NCBI RefSeq assembly: GCF_026625845.1
Contig: NZ_CP113066.1
Coordinates: forward strand, 434,001 to 498,000
Direction of reading: 5' to 3'
Length of the DNA: 64,000 nucleotides
Source: Agrococcus sp. SL85
GTDB lineage: Bacteria > Actinomycetota > Actinomycetes > Actinomycetales > Microbacteriaceae
Below are positions 47,808 through 56,497 of the stretch, in pieces (positions within the stretch are counted from its first letter, which is position 1; every line of letters starts with the position of its first letter). Made by a program: the position numbers and the translations under genes. The notes under the pieces were generated by a model, which saw only the letters and a program-made list of their open reading frames with translations, searched no databases and was not told where the DNA came from.

Positions 47808-49235
47808 GTGAAGACGTCCAGCAGACCGCGACGGAGCGGGCTGCGGCGAGCGTTCGCCGTCGCCCTGGCCGTCATGGCCATGGCGACCGGCGGCGCGACC
47901 GCCGCAGCCGCGGCTCCGCTCCCCGCCACGGAGCAGCCGGCCCCCTACAACTTCAACGGCATCGTGCGCGACGGCCAGACCCCCCTCGAGGGGGTGGCGA
48001 TCACGGTCTCCGGCAACGGCATCGACGAGACCGTCGAGACCGGCGCCGACGGCCGCTGGCTCGTGGGGCTGCAGGAGCAGGGCACGTACACCGTCTCGAT
48101 CGACACCTCGACGCTCCCGGACGGCGTCACGCTCCGCGACCCGTCGTTCGAGAGCCGCGAGCTCGCCGCGACGTCGAGCGCGAACGGCGTGCTGTTCCCG
48201 CTCGGCGAGCCGACGGGCGGCGGCACGAGCCCCACGCAGGGCACGGGCGGCAACACCGGCACGGGCGGCGAGGGCGGCACGGGAGGCTCGGGCGGCGACG
48301 CGGGAGCCGACCCCGGCAGCGGCACCTCCACCGGCAGCAGCCGCAACGACTTCGGCTCGCAGCTGCTCGCGCGCATCATCTCGGGCGTCGGCTTCGGCCT
48401 GCTGCTCGCGCTCGCCGCGATCGGCATCACGCTGATCTTCGGCACCACGGGCGTCAACAACTTCGCGCACGGCGAGATGCTCACCTTCGGCGGCATCGCC
48501 TTCTACGCCCTGACGACGCTGCTCGACTGGAACGTCTGGCTCGCGGTGGCGCTGACGCTCATCGCGGCGGGCGTCTTCGGATGGTTCCACGACGCAGCGA
48601 TCTTCCGGCCGCTCCGCAGGCGGCGCGTGGGCCTCGTGCAGGTGCTCATCGTGACGATCGGCCTCTCGATCGCGCTGCGCTACTTCTTCCAGTTCCTCAT
48701 CGGCGGCGGCACCCAGCAGCTCACCGTCGACCGCGGCGCGATCGTGCAGGTCGGGCCGGTGAACATGACGATGTCGAACGTCATCACGGTCTTCGTGTCG
48801 ATCCTGGTGCTCGTGGGCGTGGGCCTGTTCCTCACCCGCACGCGCATCGGCAAGGCGACCCGCGCGGTGAGCGACAACGCGAGCCTCGCGGCGGCCTCCG
48901 GCATCGACGTCGACCGCGTGATCCGCATCGTGTGGGTGCTCGCGGGCGTCCTCACGGGCCTCGCCGGCATCCTCTACACCTACTTCATCGGCGCGAACAT
49001 CAAGTGGGACGTGGGCTTCACGATCCTGCTGCTGCTCTTCGCCGGCGTCACCCTGGGCGGCCTCGGCAGCGCCTTCGGCGCCCTCGTCGGCTCGCTCGTC
49101 ATCGGCCTCGTGACCGAGCTCGCGACCCTCTTCATCGCACCCGACCTCCGCTACGCGGTGGCGCTGCTGGTGCTCATCCTCGTGCTCCTGGTGCGCCCGC
49201 AGGGCATCCTGGGACGCCGGGAAAGGATCGGCTGA
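47808..49235 (+). CDS. livH: branched-chain amino acid ABC permease LivH with N-terminal extracytoplasmic domain
   Basis: A 475-residue protein, about 180 longer than an ordinary LivH. Order: signal peptide (about 1-36, A-A-A-A-A-P), a beta-sandwich carboxypeptidase-regulatory/CNA-B-like domain (about 45-125, N-G-I-V-R-D-G-Q-T-P-L-E-G-V-A-I-T-V). Then a Gly/Thr/Ser linker (about 130-180) and a LivH permease of eight helices (G-T-T-G-V-N-N-F-A-H-G-E-M and G-L-A-G-I-L-Y-T-Y). GTG 47808 follows GGAGGACAC. First gene of livHMGF. The extra domain should sit outside the membrane, where LivJ docks. Confidence 0.92.
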   Translation: MKTSSRPRRSGLRRAFAVALAVMAMATGGATAAAAAPLPATEQPAPYNFNGIVRDGQTPLEGVAITVSGNGIDETVETGADGRWLVGLQEQGTYTVSIDTSTLPDGVTLRDPSFESRELAATSSANGVLFPLGEPTGGGTSPTQGTGGNTGTGGEGGTGGSGGDAGADPGSGTSTGSSRNDFGSQLLARIISGVGFGLLLALAAIGITLIFGTTGVNNFAHGEMLTFGGIAFYALTTLLDWNVWLAVALTLIAAGVFGWFHDAAIFRPLRRRRVGLVQVLIVTIGLSIALRYFFQFLIGGGTQQLTVDRGAIVQVGPVNMTMSNVITVFVSILVLVGVGLFLTRTRIGKATRAVSDNASLAAASGIDVDRVIRIVWVLAGVLTGLAGILYTYFIGANIKWDVGFTILLLLFAGVTLGGLGSAFGALVGSLVIGLVTELATLFIAPDLRYAVALLVLILVLLVRPQGILGRRERIG

Positions 49236-49236
49236 C

Positions 49237-50253
49237 ATGGACTTCCTCTCCATCCTCAACACGGCGGCCGGCGAGATCCTCTCGCCGACGACGGCCGCGT
49301 TCGCGCTCGCGACGATCGGCCTCAACGTCCACTTCGGCTACTCGGGCCTGCTGAACTTCGGCCAGGCGGGCTTCATGGCGATCGGCGCCTACGCCTTCGC
49401 GATCTTCACGATCTCGGTCGACCCCACGGCGACGCTCGGCTGGCCCTCGTGGCTCTCGTTCCTCTCGGCGATCCTCGTGGCGATCGTGTGCGCCGTGGTG
49501 TTCGCGCTCATCCTCGGCATCCCGACGCTGCGGCTGCGCGGCGACTACCTCGCGATCGTGACGATCGCGGCGGCCGAGATCATCCGGTTCACGGTGCGCA
49601 CCCAGGACCTCACGGCGGTCACGGGCGGCTCCCAGGGCCTCACGGGCGCGTCCTACAAGGGCGACATCGACGCGATGAACCCGCTCACGGGCACAACCTA
49701 CGGCTTCGGCCCGTGGACGGCGACCGCGTACGACACGTGGGTGCGCATCATCGCGTGGAGCCTCGTGATCGTCGCGCTCGTGCTCGTGTGGCTGCTCATG
49801 CGCAGCCCCTGGGGCCGCGTCATCAAGGGCATCCGCGAGGACGAGGACGCCGTGCGCTCGCTCGGCAAGAACGTCTACGGCTACAAGATGCAGGCGCTCG
49901 TGCTGGGCGGCACGATGGGCGCCCTCGCAGGCGTGATGTTCATCCTCCCCCGCGCGGTGCAGCCCGACAACTTCGCCACCACGATGACCTTCTACATCTG
50001 GACGGCCCTGCTGCTCGGCGGCGCGGCCACGGTCTTCGGCCCGCTGCTCGGCTCGGTGCTCTTCTGGGTGCTGCTGTCGTTCACGGGCGGCCTCATCAAC
50101 CTGCTGCACGGCATGGGCCTCTTCGGCGAGATCTCGGGCTCGCAGGCGGGCCAGCTGCGCTTCGTCCTCGTCGGCCTCGCGCTCATGGCGCTCGTGGTCT
50201 TCCGACCACAGGGCATCCTCGGCAACAAGAAGGAGCTGTCGTTCAATGTCTGA
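49237..50253 (+). CDS. livM: branched-chain amino acid ABC permease LivM
   Basis: A 338-residue second permease subunit with about ten helices. Family features: L-N-V-H-F-G-Y-S-G-L-L-N-F-G-Q-A-G-F near the start, L-R-L-R-G-D-Y-L-A-I-V-T-I-A and the cytoplasmic E-D-E-D-A-V-R-S-L-G-K-N coupling-helix region. It starts one base after the livH stop and overlaps livG by 8 nt, so translation is coupled. Pairs with LivH to form the membrane channel of the high-affinity leucine/isoleucine/valine (or related amide) importer. Confidence 0.95.
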   Translation: MDFLSILNTAAGEILSPTTAAFALATIGLNVHFGYSGLLNFGQAGFMAIGAYAFAIFTISVDPTATLGWPSWLSFLSAILVAIVCAVVFALILGIPTLRLRGDYLAIVTIAAAEIIRFTVRTQDLTAVTGGSQGLTGASYKGDIDAMNPLTGTTYGFGPWTATAYDTWVRIIAWSLVIVALVLVWLLMRSPWGRVIKGIREDEDAVRSLGKNVYGYKMQALVLGGTMGALAGVMFILPRAVQPDNFATTMTFYIWTALLLGGAATVFGPLLGSVLFWVLLSFTGGLINLLHGMGLFGEISGSQAGQLRFVLVGLALMALVVFRPQGILGNKKELSFNV

Positions 50254-51226
50254 CGCGACCACGACGCCCACGACCCATCCCCTCGTCGACGGCGAGGTCG
50301 GACCGGGCTGCAGGAAGGTCGACCCCATCGTCGTCGCCGACGGCGTCGTGCGCCAGTTCGGCGGCCTCACGGCCGTCGACGTCGCGCACGTCGAGATCCC
50401 GCGCGGCCACATCACGGCCCTCATCGGGCCGAACGGCGCCGGCAAGACGACCTTCTTCAACCTGCTCACGGGCTTCGACCGCCCGAACCAGGGCCAGTGG
50501 TCGTTCGAGGGCTCCTCGCTCGCGCGCGTGCCCAGCCACAAGGTCGCCCGCAAGGGCATGGTGCGCACGTTCCAGCTGACGAAGTCGCTCGGCCGCCTCA
50601 CGGTGCTGCAGAACATGCTGCTCGGTGCGCGCGACCAGCGCGGCGAGGGGCTCTTCGCCGCGCTCTTCCGCCCGCTCTGGAAGGCGCAGGAGGCGGCGAA
50701 CGTCGAGCGCGCCGACGCGCTGCTCGCGCGCTTCAAGCTCGACGCGAAGCGCGAGGACTACGCGGCCTCGCTCTCGGGCGGCCAGCGCAAGCTGCTCGAG
50801 ATGGCGCGCGCGCTCATGAGCGAGCCGACGCTCGTCATGCTCGACGAGCCGATGGCCGGCGTGAACCCGGCGCTCACGCAGTCGCTCCTCGACCACGTCA
50901 AGGGCCTCAAGGACGACGGCATGACGGTGCTCTTCGTCGAGCACGACATGCACATGGTGCGCCACATCTCCGACTGGGTCATCGTGATGGCCGAGGGCAA
51001 GGTCGTCGCCGAGGGCCCGCCCGAGACGATCATGCAGGACCAGGCGGTCGTCGACGCGTACCTCGGCGCCCACCACGACACCGACCTCGGCACCCTCACC
51101 AACCAGCAGGTCGTGCAGATCCACGAGGAGGCCGAGGCGGAAAGGGAGGCCGAGGAGGTCCCCGCCGCCGAGACGCCCGCCGAGGCGCCCCGCGAGGGCG
51201 ACGAGCGCAGCGAGGAGCAGCGATGA
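50246..51226 (+). CDS. livG: branched-chain amino acid ABC transporter ATPase LivG
   Basis: A 326-residue ATPase. Walker A I-G-P-N-G-A-G-K-T-T at about 57-66, signature L-S-G-G-Q-R-K-L-L-E at about 175, Walker B V-M-L-D-E-P-M-A-G-V-N-P and the H-loop F-V-E-H-D-M. It is longer than the usual ~255 through an N-terminal Thr/Val leader and a Glu-rich C-terminal tail (about 285-326). Starts inside the end of livM and overlaps livF by ATGA. Confidence 0.95.
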   Translation: MSDATTTPTTHPLVDGEVGPGCRKVDPIVVADGVVRQFGGLTAVDVAHVEIPRGHITALIGPNGAGKTTFFNLLTGFDRPNQGQWSFEGSSLARVPSHKVARKGMVRTFQLTKSLGRLTVLQNMLLGARDQRGEGLFAALFRPLWKAQEAANVERADALLARFKLDAKREDYAASLSGGQRKLLEMARALMSEPTLVMLDEPMAGVNPALTQSLLDHVKGLKDDGMTVLFVEHDMHMVRHISDWVIVMAEGKVVAEGPPETIMQDQAVVDAYLGAHHDTDLGTLTNQQVVQIHEEAEAEREAEEVPAAETPAEAPREGDERSEEQR

Positions 51227-52002
51227 CCCCCACCCCCGTCCTCGAGACGAAGGACCTCGTGGCCGGCTACCTGCCGGGCGTGAACATCCTCAACGGCTGC
51301 TCGGTCGTGGCGAACCAGGGCGACCTCATCGGCATCATCGGCCCGAACGGCGCCGGGAAGTCGACGCTCCTCAAGGCCGTGTTCGGCCAGGTGAACATCC
51401 GCGGCGGCAGCGTCGTGCTGAACGGCGACGACATCACGGGGCTCAAGGCCGACAGGCTCGTCGGCAAGGGCGTCGGCATGGTGCCGCAGAACAACAACGT
51501 GTTCCCCTCGCTCACCATCGAGGAGAACCTCGAGATGGGCCTGTTCCAGCAGCCGAAGATGTTCAAGGAGCGCTTCGACTTCGTCGGCGGCCTCTTCCCG
51601 GAGCTCGTGAAGCGCCGCAAGCAGCGCGCGGGCAGCCTCTCGGGCGGCGAGCGCCAGATGGTCGCGATGGGCCGCGCGCTCATGATGGACCCGGCGGTGC
51701 TGCTGCTCGACGAGCCGAGCGCCGGCCTCTCCCCCGTGCGCCAGGACGAGACGTTCCTGCGCGTCGCGGAGATCAACAGCCACGGCGTGACCATCGTGAT
51801 GGTCGAGCAGAACGCCCGCCGCTGCCTGCAGATCGCGCATCGCGCCTACGTGCTCGACCAGGGCAAGGACGCCTACACGGGCACGGGCCGCGAGATGCTC
51901 AACGACCCGAAGGTCATCCAGCTCTACCTCGGCACGCTCGCGACCGACGTCGAGGAGAAGGCGCGCACGAGCTCGACCCCGGTGGTCGACCCGAAGGCCT
52001 GA
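51223..52002 (+). CDS. livF: branched-chain amino acid ABC transporter ATPase LivF
   Basis: A 259-residue ATPase: Walker A I-G-P-N-G-A-G-K-S-T, Q-loop M-V-P-Q-N-N-N-V-F-P-S-L-T, signature L-S-G-G-E-R-Q-M-V-A, Walker B L-L-L-D-E-P-S-A-G-L-S-P and H-loop-equivalent M-V-E-Q-N. ATG 51223 overlaps the livG stop. Last gene of the operon, followed by a two-level hairpin. Confidence 0.95.
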   Translation: MTPTPVLETKDLVAGYLPGVNILNGCSVVANQGDLIGIIGPNGAGKSTLLKAVFGQVNIRGGSVVLNGDDITGLKADRLVGKGVGMVPQNNNVFPSLTIEENLEMGLFQQPKMFKERFDFVGGLFPELVKRRKQRAGSLSGGERQMVAMGRALMMDPAVLLLDEPSAGLSPVRQDETFLRVAEINSHGVTIVMVEQNARRCLQIAHRAYVLDQGKDAYTGTGREMLNDPKVIQLYLGTLATDVEEKARTSSTPVVDPKA

Positions 52003-52003
52003 T

Positions 52004-52057
52004 CCCGCATCCCAGGAGGGGCTCCGCTGCGGCGGGGCCCCTCGTGCGTGATGCGGG
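52004..52057 (+). terminator. two-level hairpin after livF
   Basis: Outer stem CCCGCATC / GATGCGGG and inner stem GAGGGGC / GCCCCTC begin 2 nt after the livF stop; probably the operon terminator. Confidence 0.65.
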
Positions 52058-52092
52058 CGGGGCGGCGGCCGGCGCAGCGGGTCTCGTGACGC

Positions 52093-52305
52093 GTGCGGCT
52101 GCGCCGCGCGCTCCTCGACCAGCGAGCGACGGGACCTCGTGCGGCTGCGCCGCGCGCTCCTCGACCAGCGAGCGACGGGACCTCGTGCGGCTGCACCGCG
52201 CGCTCCTCGACCAGCGAGCGACGGGACCTCGTGCGGCTGCGCCGCGCGCTCCTCGACCAGCGACGGGACCTCGTGCCGCTGCGCCGCGCGCTCCTCGACC
52301 AGCGG
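52093..52305 (+). repeat. 46-bp tandem repeat, about 4.6 copies
   Basis: Units start at 52093, 52139, 52185, 52231 and 52273; the fourth is 42 bp (GAGC lost). Each contains GTGCGGCTGCGCCGCGCG and CTCCTCGACCAGCG. Copies differ at one or two positions. It fills the middle of the gene-free stretch 52003-52424. All frames are open because of base composition, but no start, ribosome site or family supports a gene. Confidence 0.85.
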
Positions 52306-52380
52306 GCTGCTCGCGCTGCAGGGCGGGTGCGGACGGCGGCGGAGACGGGGGCAGGCGCGCCGCGGCGGCAGGACGCACGA

Positions 52381-52408
52381 AGAGGGCCCCGCCGGAGCGG
52401 GGCCCTCT
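52381..52408 (-). terminator. livJ terminator
   Basis: AGAGGGCCCCG / CGGGGCCCTCT, 11-bp perfect stem with 6-nt loop, 16 bp past the livJ stop. Confidence 0.78.
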
Positions 52409-52424
52409 CGCCGTGCAGGTCAGG

Positions 52425-53696
52425 TCACTCGGTGAGCGAGCCGAACTCCGCGTTGAGGAAGGTGTACTGGTTGTCGGCGCCGTACTGGTAGATGCCGATG
52501 TACGCCTCGGTGGGGTCGCCGTTCTCGTCGAACGTGATCGGGCCCGAGGGGCCGTCGTAGTCGATGTCCTCGCCGTCGGCGATGAGCTGCAGGCACTCGG
52601 CGACGTCGGTGCACTTCGTGCCGCCCTCCGAGACCATCTGCAGGTTGTCGCGGATGGTGACGGCGTCGGCCGAGCCGCCCTGCGCGGCCGCGAGGGCCGC
52701 GAGGATGACCGCGTCGTACGACTCGGGGCCGTACGAGAAGTCGGTCAGCGAGTCGTCGACCTCGAGCAGGCGGTCCTGGAACGAGCCGTCGGCGGGGTTG
52801 CCGGGCAGCGTGCCCTTGGCGCCGTCGAGCGTGCCCTCCGGGAACTCGTACGAGTTCGAGAGGTTGCCGTCGACGAAGTACATGCCCGTCGCCGGGAAGC
52901 CGTTCGTCACGAGCTCGGGCACGATCTGCGCGGTCTCGGCGAAGGCGATGATCGCGATCGCGTCGGGCTGCGCGTTGACGACGTTGGCGACGACCGTCTG
53001 GAAGTTGGTGTCGCCCGGGTTGTAGAGCTCGTTGGCGACGACGGTGCCGCCGGCCGCCTCGACCGCCGCTGCGGCGTTCTCCTGCAGGCCCGTGCCGTAC
53101 GGGTCGTTGAGCGTGATGAAGCCCACGTTCGCGGCACCGTCGGAGACCATGAGGTTGCCGAGCACGCGGCCCTGCAGCACGTCGGAGGGCGCGGTGCGCC
53201 AGTAGAAGCCGTCGTCCTCGTAGTCGGAGAAGTCGGGCGAGGTGTTCGCCGGCGAGATCTGCACGACCTGCGCGTCGACCAGCTGGTCGATGAACGTGAA
53301 GGAGACGCCCGAGGAGGCCGCACCGATGACGACGTCGGCGCCGGCCGAGATGAGCTCGCCCGCCGACTGCGTCGCGATGTCGGTCGTGGTGTCGCCGGAG
53401 TCGCGCTCCTCGTGCGTCACGTCGTACTCGTAGCCCGCGGCCTCGAGGTCGGCGACCGCGAGGTTCACGCCCGCGAACTCGGGCGGGCCGAGGAACGCGA
53501 GGTTGCCGGTCTGGGGCAGGATCGAGCCGATCACGAGCGACGTGTCGGTCTCGCCGCCCTCGGACGGGCCGGTCGAGCCGGACGGGGCGGGCGAACCGCC
53601 GCCCGCGCAGGCGGCGAGCAGCAGCACGCCGGCGGTCGCGGCGCCGAGCGCTGCGACGCGACGGGGCTTGCCCGTGGTGCGAAGGAAGGACTGCAT
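52425..53696 (-). CDS. livJ: branched-chain amino acid ABC transporter substrate-binding lipoprotein
   Basis: A 423-residue type I periplasmic-binding-like lipoprotein. The signal peptide has lipobox L-L-A-A-C at about 26-30, then a Gly/Ser/Pro/Glu spacer. The ligand-binding core begins L-V-I-G-S-I-L-P-Q-T-G-N-L-A-F. I-G-A-A-S-S-G-V-S-F-T-F and P-A-N-T-S-P lie around the amino-acid carboxylate pocket, and G-P-E-S-Y-D-A-V closes it. ATG 53696 follows GAGGAGCACC. It faces livHMGF tail to tail and supplies the missing binding protein; ligands are probably leucine-type amino acids or amides. Confidence 0.93.
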   Translation of the reverse strand: MQSFLRTTGKPRRVAALGAATAGVLLLAACAGGGSPAPSGSTGPSEGGETDTSLVIGSILPQTGNLAFLGPPEFAGVNLAVADLEAAGYEYDVTHEERDSGDTTTDIATQSAGELISAGADVVIGAASSGVSFTFIDQLVDAQVVQISPANTSPDFSDYEDDGFYWRTAPSDVLQGRVLGNLMVSDGAANVGFITLNDPYGTGLQENAAAAVEAAGGTVVANELYNPGDTNFQTVVANVVNAQPDAIAIIAFAETAQIVPELVTNGFPATGMYFVDGNLSNSYEFPEGTLDGAKGTLPGNPADGSFQDRLLEVDDSLTDFSYGPESYDAVILAALAAAQGGSADAVTIRDNLQMVSEGGTKCTDVAECLQLIADGEDIDYDGPSGPITFDENGDPTEAYIGIYQYGADNQYTFLNAEFGSLTE

Positions 53697-53747
53697 GGTG
53701 CTCCTCGTGTGCTGGAGTTCGTCCGCATGGCGCGGACGGTTGGCACC

Positions 53748-53802
53748 ACAGTAGGCGAGGAACCCTCGCGCGGACGCCGGTTTGCGTTACGTCCTGGTAA
53801 CG
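53748..53802 (-). promoter_or_regulatory. livJ promoter region with CGTTAC-N6-GTAACG dyad
   Basis: A TACTGT -10 candidate (53748-53753) lies 51 nt before the ATG. Upstream is the perfect dyad CGTTAC-GTCCTG-GTAACG (53785-53802), AT-richer than its surroundings and centred about 43 bp before the -10. GTAACG also occurs in the livH leader (47747-47752). The rest of 53803-53921 shows nothing further. Confidence 0.5.
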
Positions 53803-53921
53803 GTCTTGCCGCACGTGAGCTCGCTTCTCCCCCGGTCGGACGCGGCTCCTGCCGCGAGACCTCAGCGGGGCCGCAGCGGCGGCTCAGGCCCGGCCGCTGC
53901 CGACGTGCAGGCGGGGCCGGA

Positions 53922-53927
53922 TAGCGT
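53922..53927 (+). promoter_or_regulatory. -10 box TAGCGT for the AI-2E gene
   Basis: TAGCGT ends 23 nt before ATG 53951, and GGAGGGAG lies between them. Confidence 0.45.
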
Positions 53928-53950
53928 GCCCTCGTCGGAGGGAGACGCGC

Positions 53951-55081
53951 ATGGGGCTGTTCACGAGGAGGCCGTCGGCACGCGACGAGGCCGTCGCCCG
54001 GCCCAGGGGCTCGCTGTGGTCGGACGGCTTCGGCCGCTTCGCGACGCGGTCGCTGCAGGCCATCGTGGTGGTCGTCGCCGTCGCCGCGGTCGTCTTCGCG
54101 ATGACGCAGCTGTCGGTCGTCATCATCCCGGTCGTGATCGCGCTCATCCTCGCCTCGGCCTTCGAGCCCGCGATGCGCTGGATGCGATCGCGCGGCGTGC
54201 CGAGCCTGCTCGCGACCGTGCTCGCGCTCCTCGGGATCCTGGTGGTGCTCGGCGGCGTCGTGTGGCTCATCGTGAGCGCCGTGCGCTCGCAGTTCGGCGA
54301 GCTCGCGGAGCAGGCGACCGCGGGCTTCGACCGCGTGCTCGAGTGGGTCTCGACGCTGCCCTTCGCGCCGACCGACGAGCAGATCCAGCAGGCGCGCGAC
54401 GCGATCGTCGACTTCCTCACGAGCTCGCAGTTCGGATCCGGCGCGATCGCGGGCGTGAGCGCGGCCGCGTCCTTCATCACCGGCCTGCTGCTGATGGTCG
54501 TCGTGCTCTTCTTCTTCCTCAAGGACGGCCCCCGGATCTGGGCGTTCCTGCTGCGGCCGTTCGAGGGCGCGGCGTACGAGCGCGGCACGCGCATCGGCCG
54601 CCGCACGGTCGACACGCTCGGCGGCTACGTGCGCGGCACGGCGACCGTCGCGCTCGTCGACGCCGTCGGCATCGGCGCGGTCCTCGCCGTCTTCCAGGTG
54701 CCGCTCGCGCTCCCGCTCGCGGTGCTCGTCTTCCTGCTCGCCTTCATCCCGATCGTCGGCGCGACCCTCGCGGGCGCGCTCGCGACCCTCGTCGCGCTCG
54801 TCGCGACCGATCCGATCGTCGCCCTCATCGTGCTCGGTGCCGTGATCGCGGTGAACCAGCTGGAGGGCAACTTCCTGCAGCCCATCGTCATGGGGCGCAC
54901 GCTGCGCCTCCACGAGCTCGTCGTGCTCATCGCCCTGACGATCGGCACGGTGCTCGGAGGCATCGTGGGCGCTGTGCTCTCGGTGCCGATCGCCGCGGTC
55001 GCCTGGGGCATCGTGCAGGTGTGGGACGGTGACGACCTCCCCGCGCGCCCCTTCCGCCGCAAGCGCCCCGAGCCGGCGTAG
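53951..55081 (+). CDS. AI-2E family transporter
   Basis: A 376-residue membrane protein of the AI-2E (PerM/YdiK-like) family with about eight helices. Features: V-V-I-I-P-V-V-I-A-L-I-L-A near helix 2, a long soluble amphipathic segment (about 115-165) and F-F-L-K-D-G-P-R. The closing motif is G-N-F-L-Q-P-I-V-M-G-R-T-L-R-L-H-E-L-V-V-L. ATG 53951 follows GGAGGGAGACGCGC. Members have been linked to autoinducer-2 export or Na+/H+ antiport; the substrate here is open. Convergent with rarD. Confidence 0.9.
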   Translation: MGLFTRRPSARDEAVARPRGSLWSDGFGRFATRSLQAIVVVVAVAAVVFAMTQLSVVIIPVVIALILASAFEPAMRWMRSRGVPSLLATVLALLGILVVLGGVVWLIVSAVRSQFGELAEQATAGFDRVLEWVSTLPFAPTDEQIQQARDAIVDFLTSSQFGSGAIAGVSAAASFITGLLLMVVVLFFFLKDGPRIWAFLLRPFEGAAYERGTRIGRRTVDTLGGYVRGTATVALVDAVGIGAVLAVFQVPLALPLAVLVFLLAFIPIVGATLAGALATLVALVATDPIVALIVLGAVIAVNQLEGNFLQPIVMGRTLRLHELVVLIALTIGTVLGGIVGAVLSVPIAAVAWGIVQVWDGDDLPARPFRRKRPEPA

Positions 55082-55093
55082 CCGGCCGCGACC

Positions 55094-56011
55094 TCAGGCC
55101 GGGGCGGGCTCCGGCCGCGAGCGCCGCGCGCGCCTGCCCAGGAGGTCGACCGAGACGAGCACGAGCGAGGCCCAGACGAGCCCGAAGCCGATCCAGCGCG
55201 CGAGCGGCATCGGCTCGTGCATGACGAAGGCCCCGAACAGGAACGAGATGGTCGGTGCGAGGTACTGGGTGAAGGCGAGCGCCGTGAGCGAGACGCGGCG
55301 CGCCGCCGCCGCGAAGGCGAGCAGCGGCACCGCGGTGACGAGGCCGAAGCCGGCCGTCGCCCAGACGCCGACCGCGCCGTTGGCGCCGAGCGTGACGCCG
55401 CCGAGGGCGATGGCGACGCCCATCATGACGAGCGCGGCGGGCAGGGCCGCCACCGTCTCGACCGTGAAGCCCGAGAGCGCATCGACCTCGCCCGAGAGGC
55501 GCTTCTTGATGAGGCCGTAGCAGCCGAACGAGACCGCGACCGTGAGGCCGACCCACGGCACCTCGCCGTACGCGACGACCATGACGAGCACGCCCACCGC
55601 GCCGACGGCGACCGCGGCCCACTGCAGCGGCCGGAGCCGCTCGCCGAGGAACAGCACGGCGAGCACGACGCTCACGAGCGGGTTGAGGAAGTAGCCGAGG
55701 CTCGTCTCGAGCACCCTGTCGCTCAGGATGCCGACCACGAAGGCCGTCCAGTTGGCGAGCACGGTGAGGCCCGCGAGGGACAGGAGGCCCAGGTCGCGGC
55801 GGCCGCGCACGACGGCGGCGAGCCGGGCCCAGCCCCGGGTGATCGTGACGAGCGCGACGGCGACGACGACGGAGGCGAGGAGCCGCCAGCCGATGAGCTC
55901 GAAGCCGTCGATGCCGCGCATGAGCTGCACGTAGATCGGCACGACGCCCCAGAAGGCGTAGGCGAAGAGCGCGTAGCCGATCCCGGCCCGGGTCCGATCC
56001 GGCTCCCCCAT
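55094..56011 (-). CDS. rarD: EamA/RarD family transporter
   Basis: A 305-residue ten-helix drug/metabolite-type transporter of the RarD branch: F-A-Y-A-F-W-G-V-V-P-I-Y near the start, R-R-L-A-like W-R-L-L-A-S-V, L-A-N-W-T-A-F-V and Y-F-L-N-P-L. ATG 56011 follows GAGGAGCGACG. RarD was first seen in chloramphenicol resistance screens, but the natural substrate is unknown. Its 5' side faces the groES terminator. Confidence 0.92.
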   Translation of the reverse strand: MGEPDRTRAGIGYALFAYAFWGVVPIYVQLMRGIDGFELIGWRLLASVVVAVALVTITRGWARLAAVVRGRRDLGLLSLAGLTVLANWTAFVVGILSDRVLETSLGYFLNPLVSVVLAVLFLGERLRPLQWAAVAVGAVGVLVMVVAYGEVPWVGLTVAVSFGCYGLIKKRLSGEVDALSGFTVETVAALPAALVMMGVAIALGGVTLGANGAVGVWATAGFGLVTAVPLLAFAAAARRVSLTALAFTQYLAPTISFLFGAFVMHEPMPLARWIGFGLVWASLVLVSVDLLGRRARRSRPEPAPA

Positions 56012-56063
56012 CGTCGCTCCTCACGTGCGTGCGGGCCTGCCGCGGCTCCGGGTGGAACCGCGA

Positions 56064-56093
56064 CGGCGGCGCCCCCGATCGGGGGCGCCGCCG
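56064..56093 (-). terminator. groES terminator
   Basis: A perfect 30-bp palindrome: 13-bp stem CGGCGGCGCCCCC / GGGGGCGCCGCCG around GATC, 19 bp past the groES stop. Confidence 0.78.
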
Positions 56094-56112
56094 CGTCAGC
56101 TGCTGCTGGCTG

Positions 56113-56409
56113 TCAGCGCTCGACGATCGCGAGCACGTCGCGCGCCGAGAGGACGAGGAGCTCGTCGCCGCCGAACTTCACCTCGGTGCCGCCGTACTTC
56201 GAGTAGAGCACGCGGTCGCCGACGGCCACGTCGACGGGGACGCGGTTGCCGTTGTCGTCGAAGCGGCCGGGGCCCACGGCCACGACCTCGCCCTCCTGGG
56301 GCTTCTCCTTGGCGGTGTCAGGGATGACGAGGCCGCTGGCGGTCGTCGTCTCGGCCTCGACCTGACGGATGACGATGCGGTCCTCGAGCGGCTTGATGGA
56401 AACCGACAC
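56113..56409 (-). CDS. groES: co-chaperonin GroES
   Basis: A 98-residue GroES, exact family length: [10 protein letters not shown] at the start, the mobile loop [13 protein letters not shown], and [17 protein letters not shown] 56409 follows AAGAGGCAACC. It caps GroEL during folding. The next minus-strand gene is rarD, so groEL is not adjacent. The promoter overlaps a CIRCE site, so HrcA should repress it and heat shock induce it. Confidence 0.97.
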   Translation of the reverse strand: MSVSIKPLEDRIVIRQVEAETTTASGLVIPDTAKEKPQEGEVVAVGPGRFDDNGNRVPVDVAVGDRVLYSKYGGTEVKFGGDELLVLSARDVLAIVER

Positions 56410-56467
56410 GGTTGCCTCTTTCTTGTCAGACTGTGGGGCGCGTCCGGACGGGCCGGACACCAGAGCG

Positions 56468-56497
56468 AGCCTACGCCGCGCGCTGGCACTCGGTCAA
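56468..56497 (-). promoter_or_regulatory. groES promoter
   Basis: TTGACC (56492-56497) and TAGGCT (56468-56473) on the minus strand are 18 bp apart. The -35 lies in the spacer of the CIRCE element. Confidence 0.7.

Noticed and set aside
52093..52305. CRISPR-like array
   Set aside because: Units abut with no variable spacers, the period is 46 bp, and no cas genes are near.
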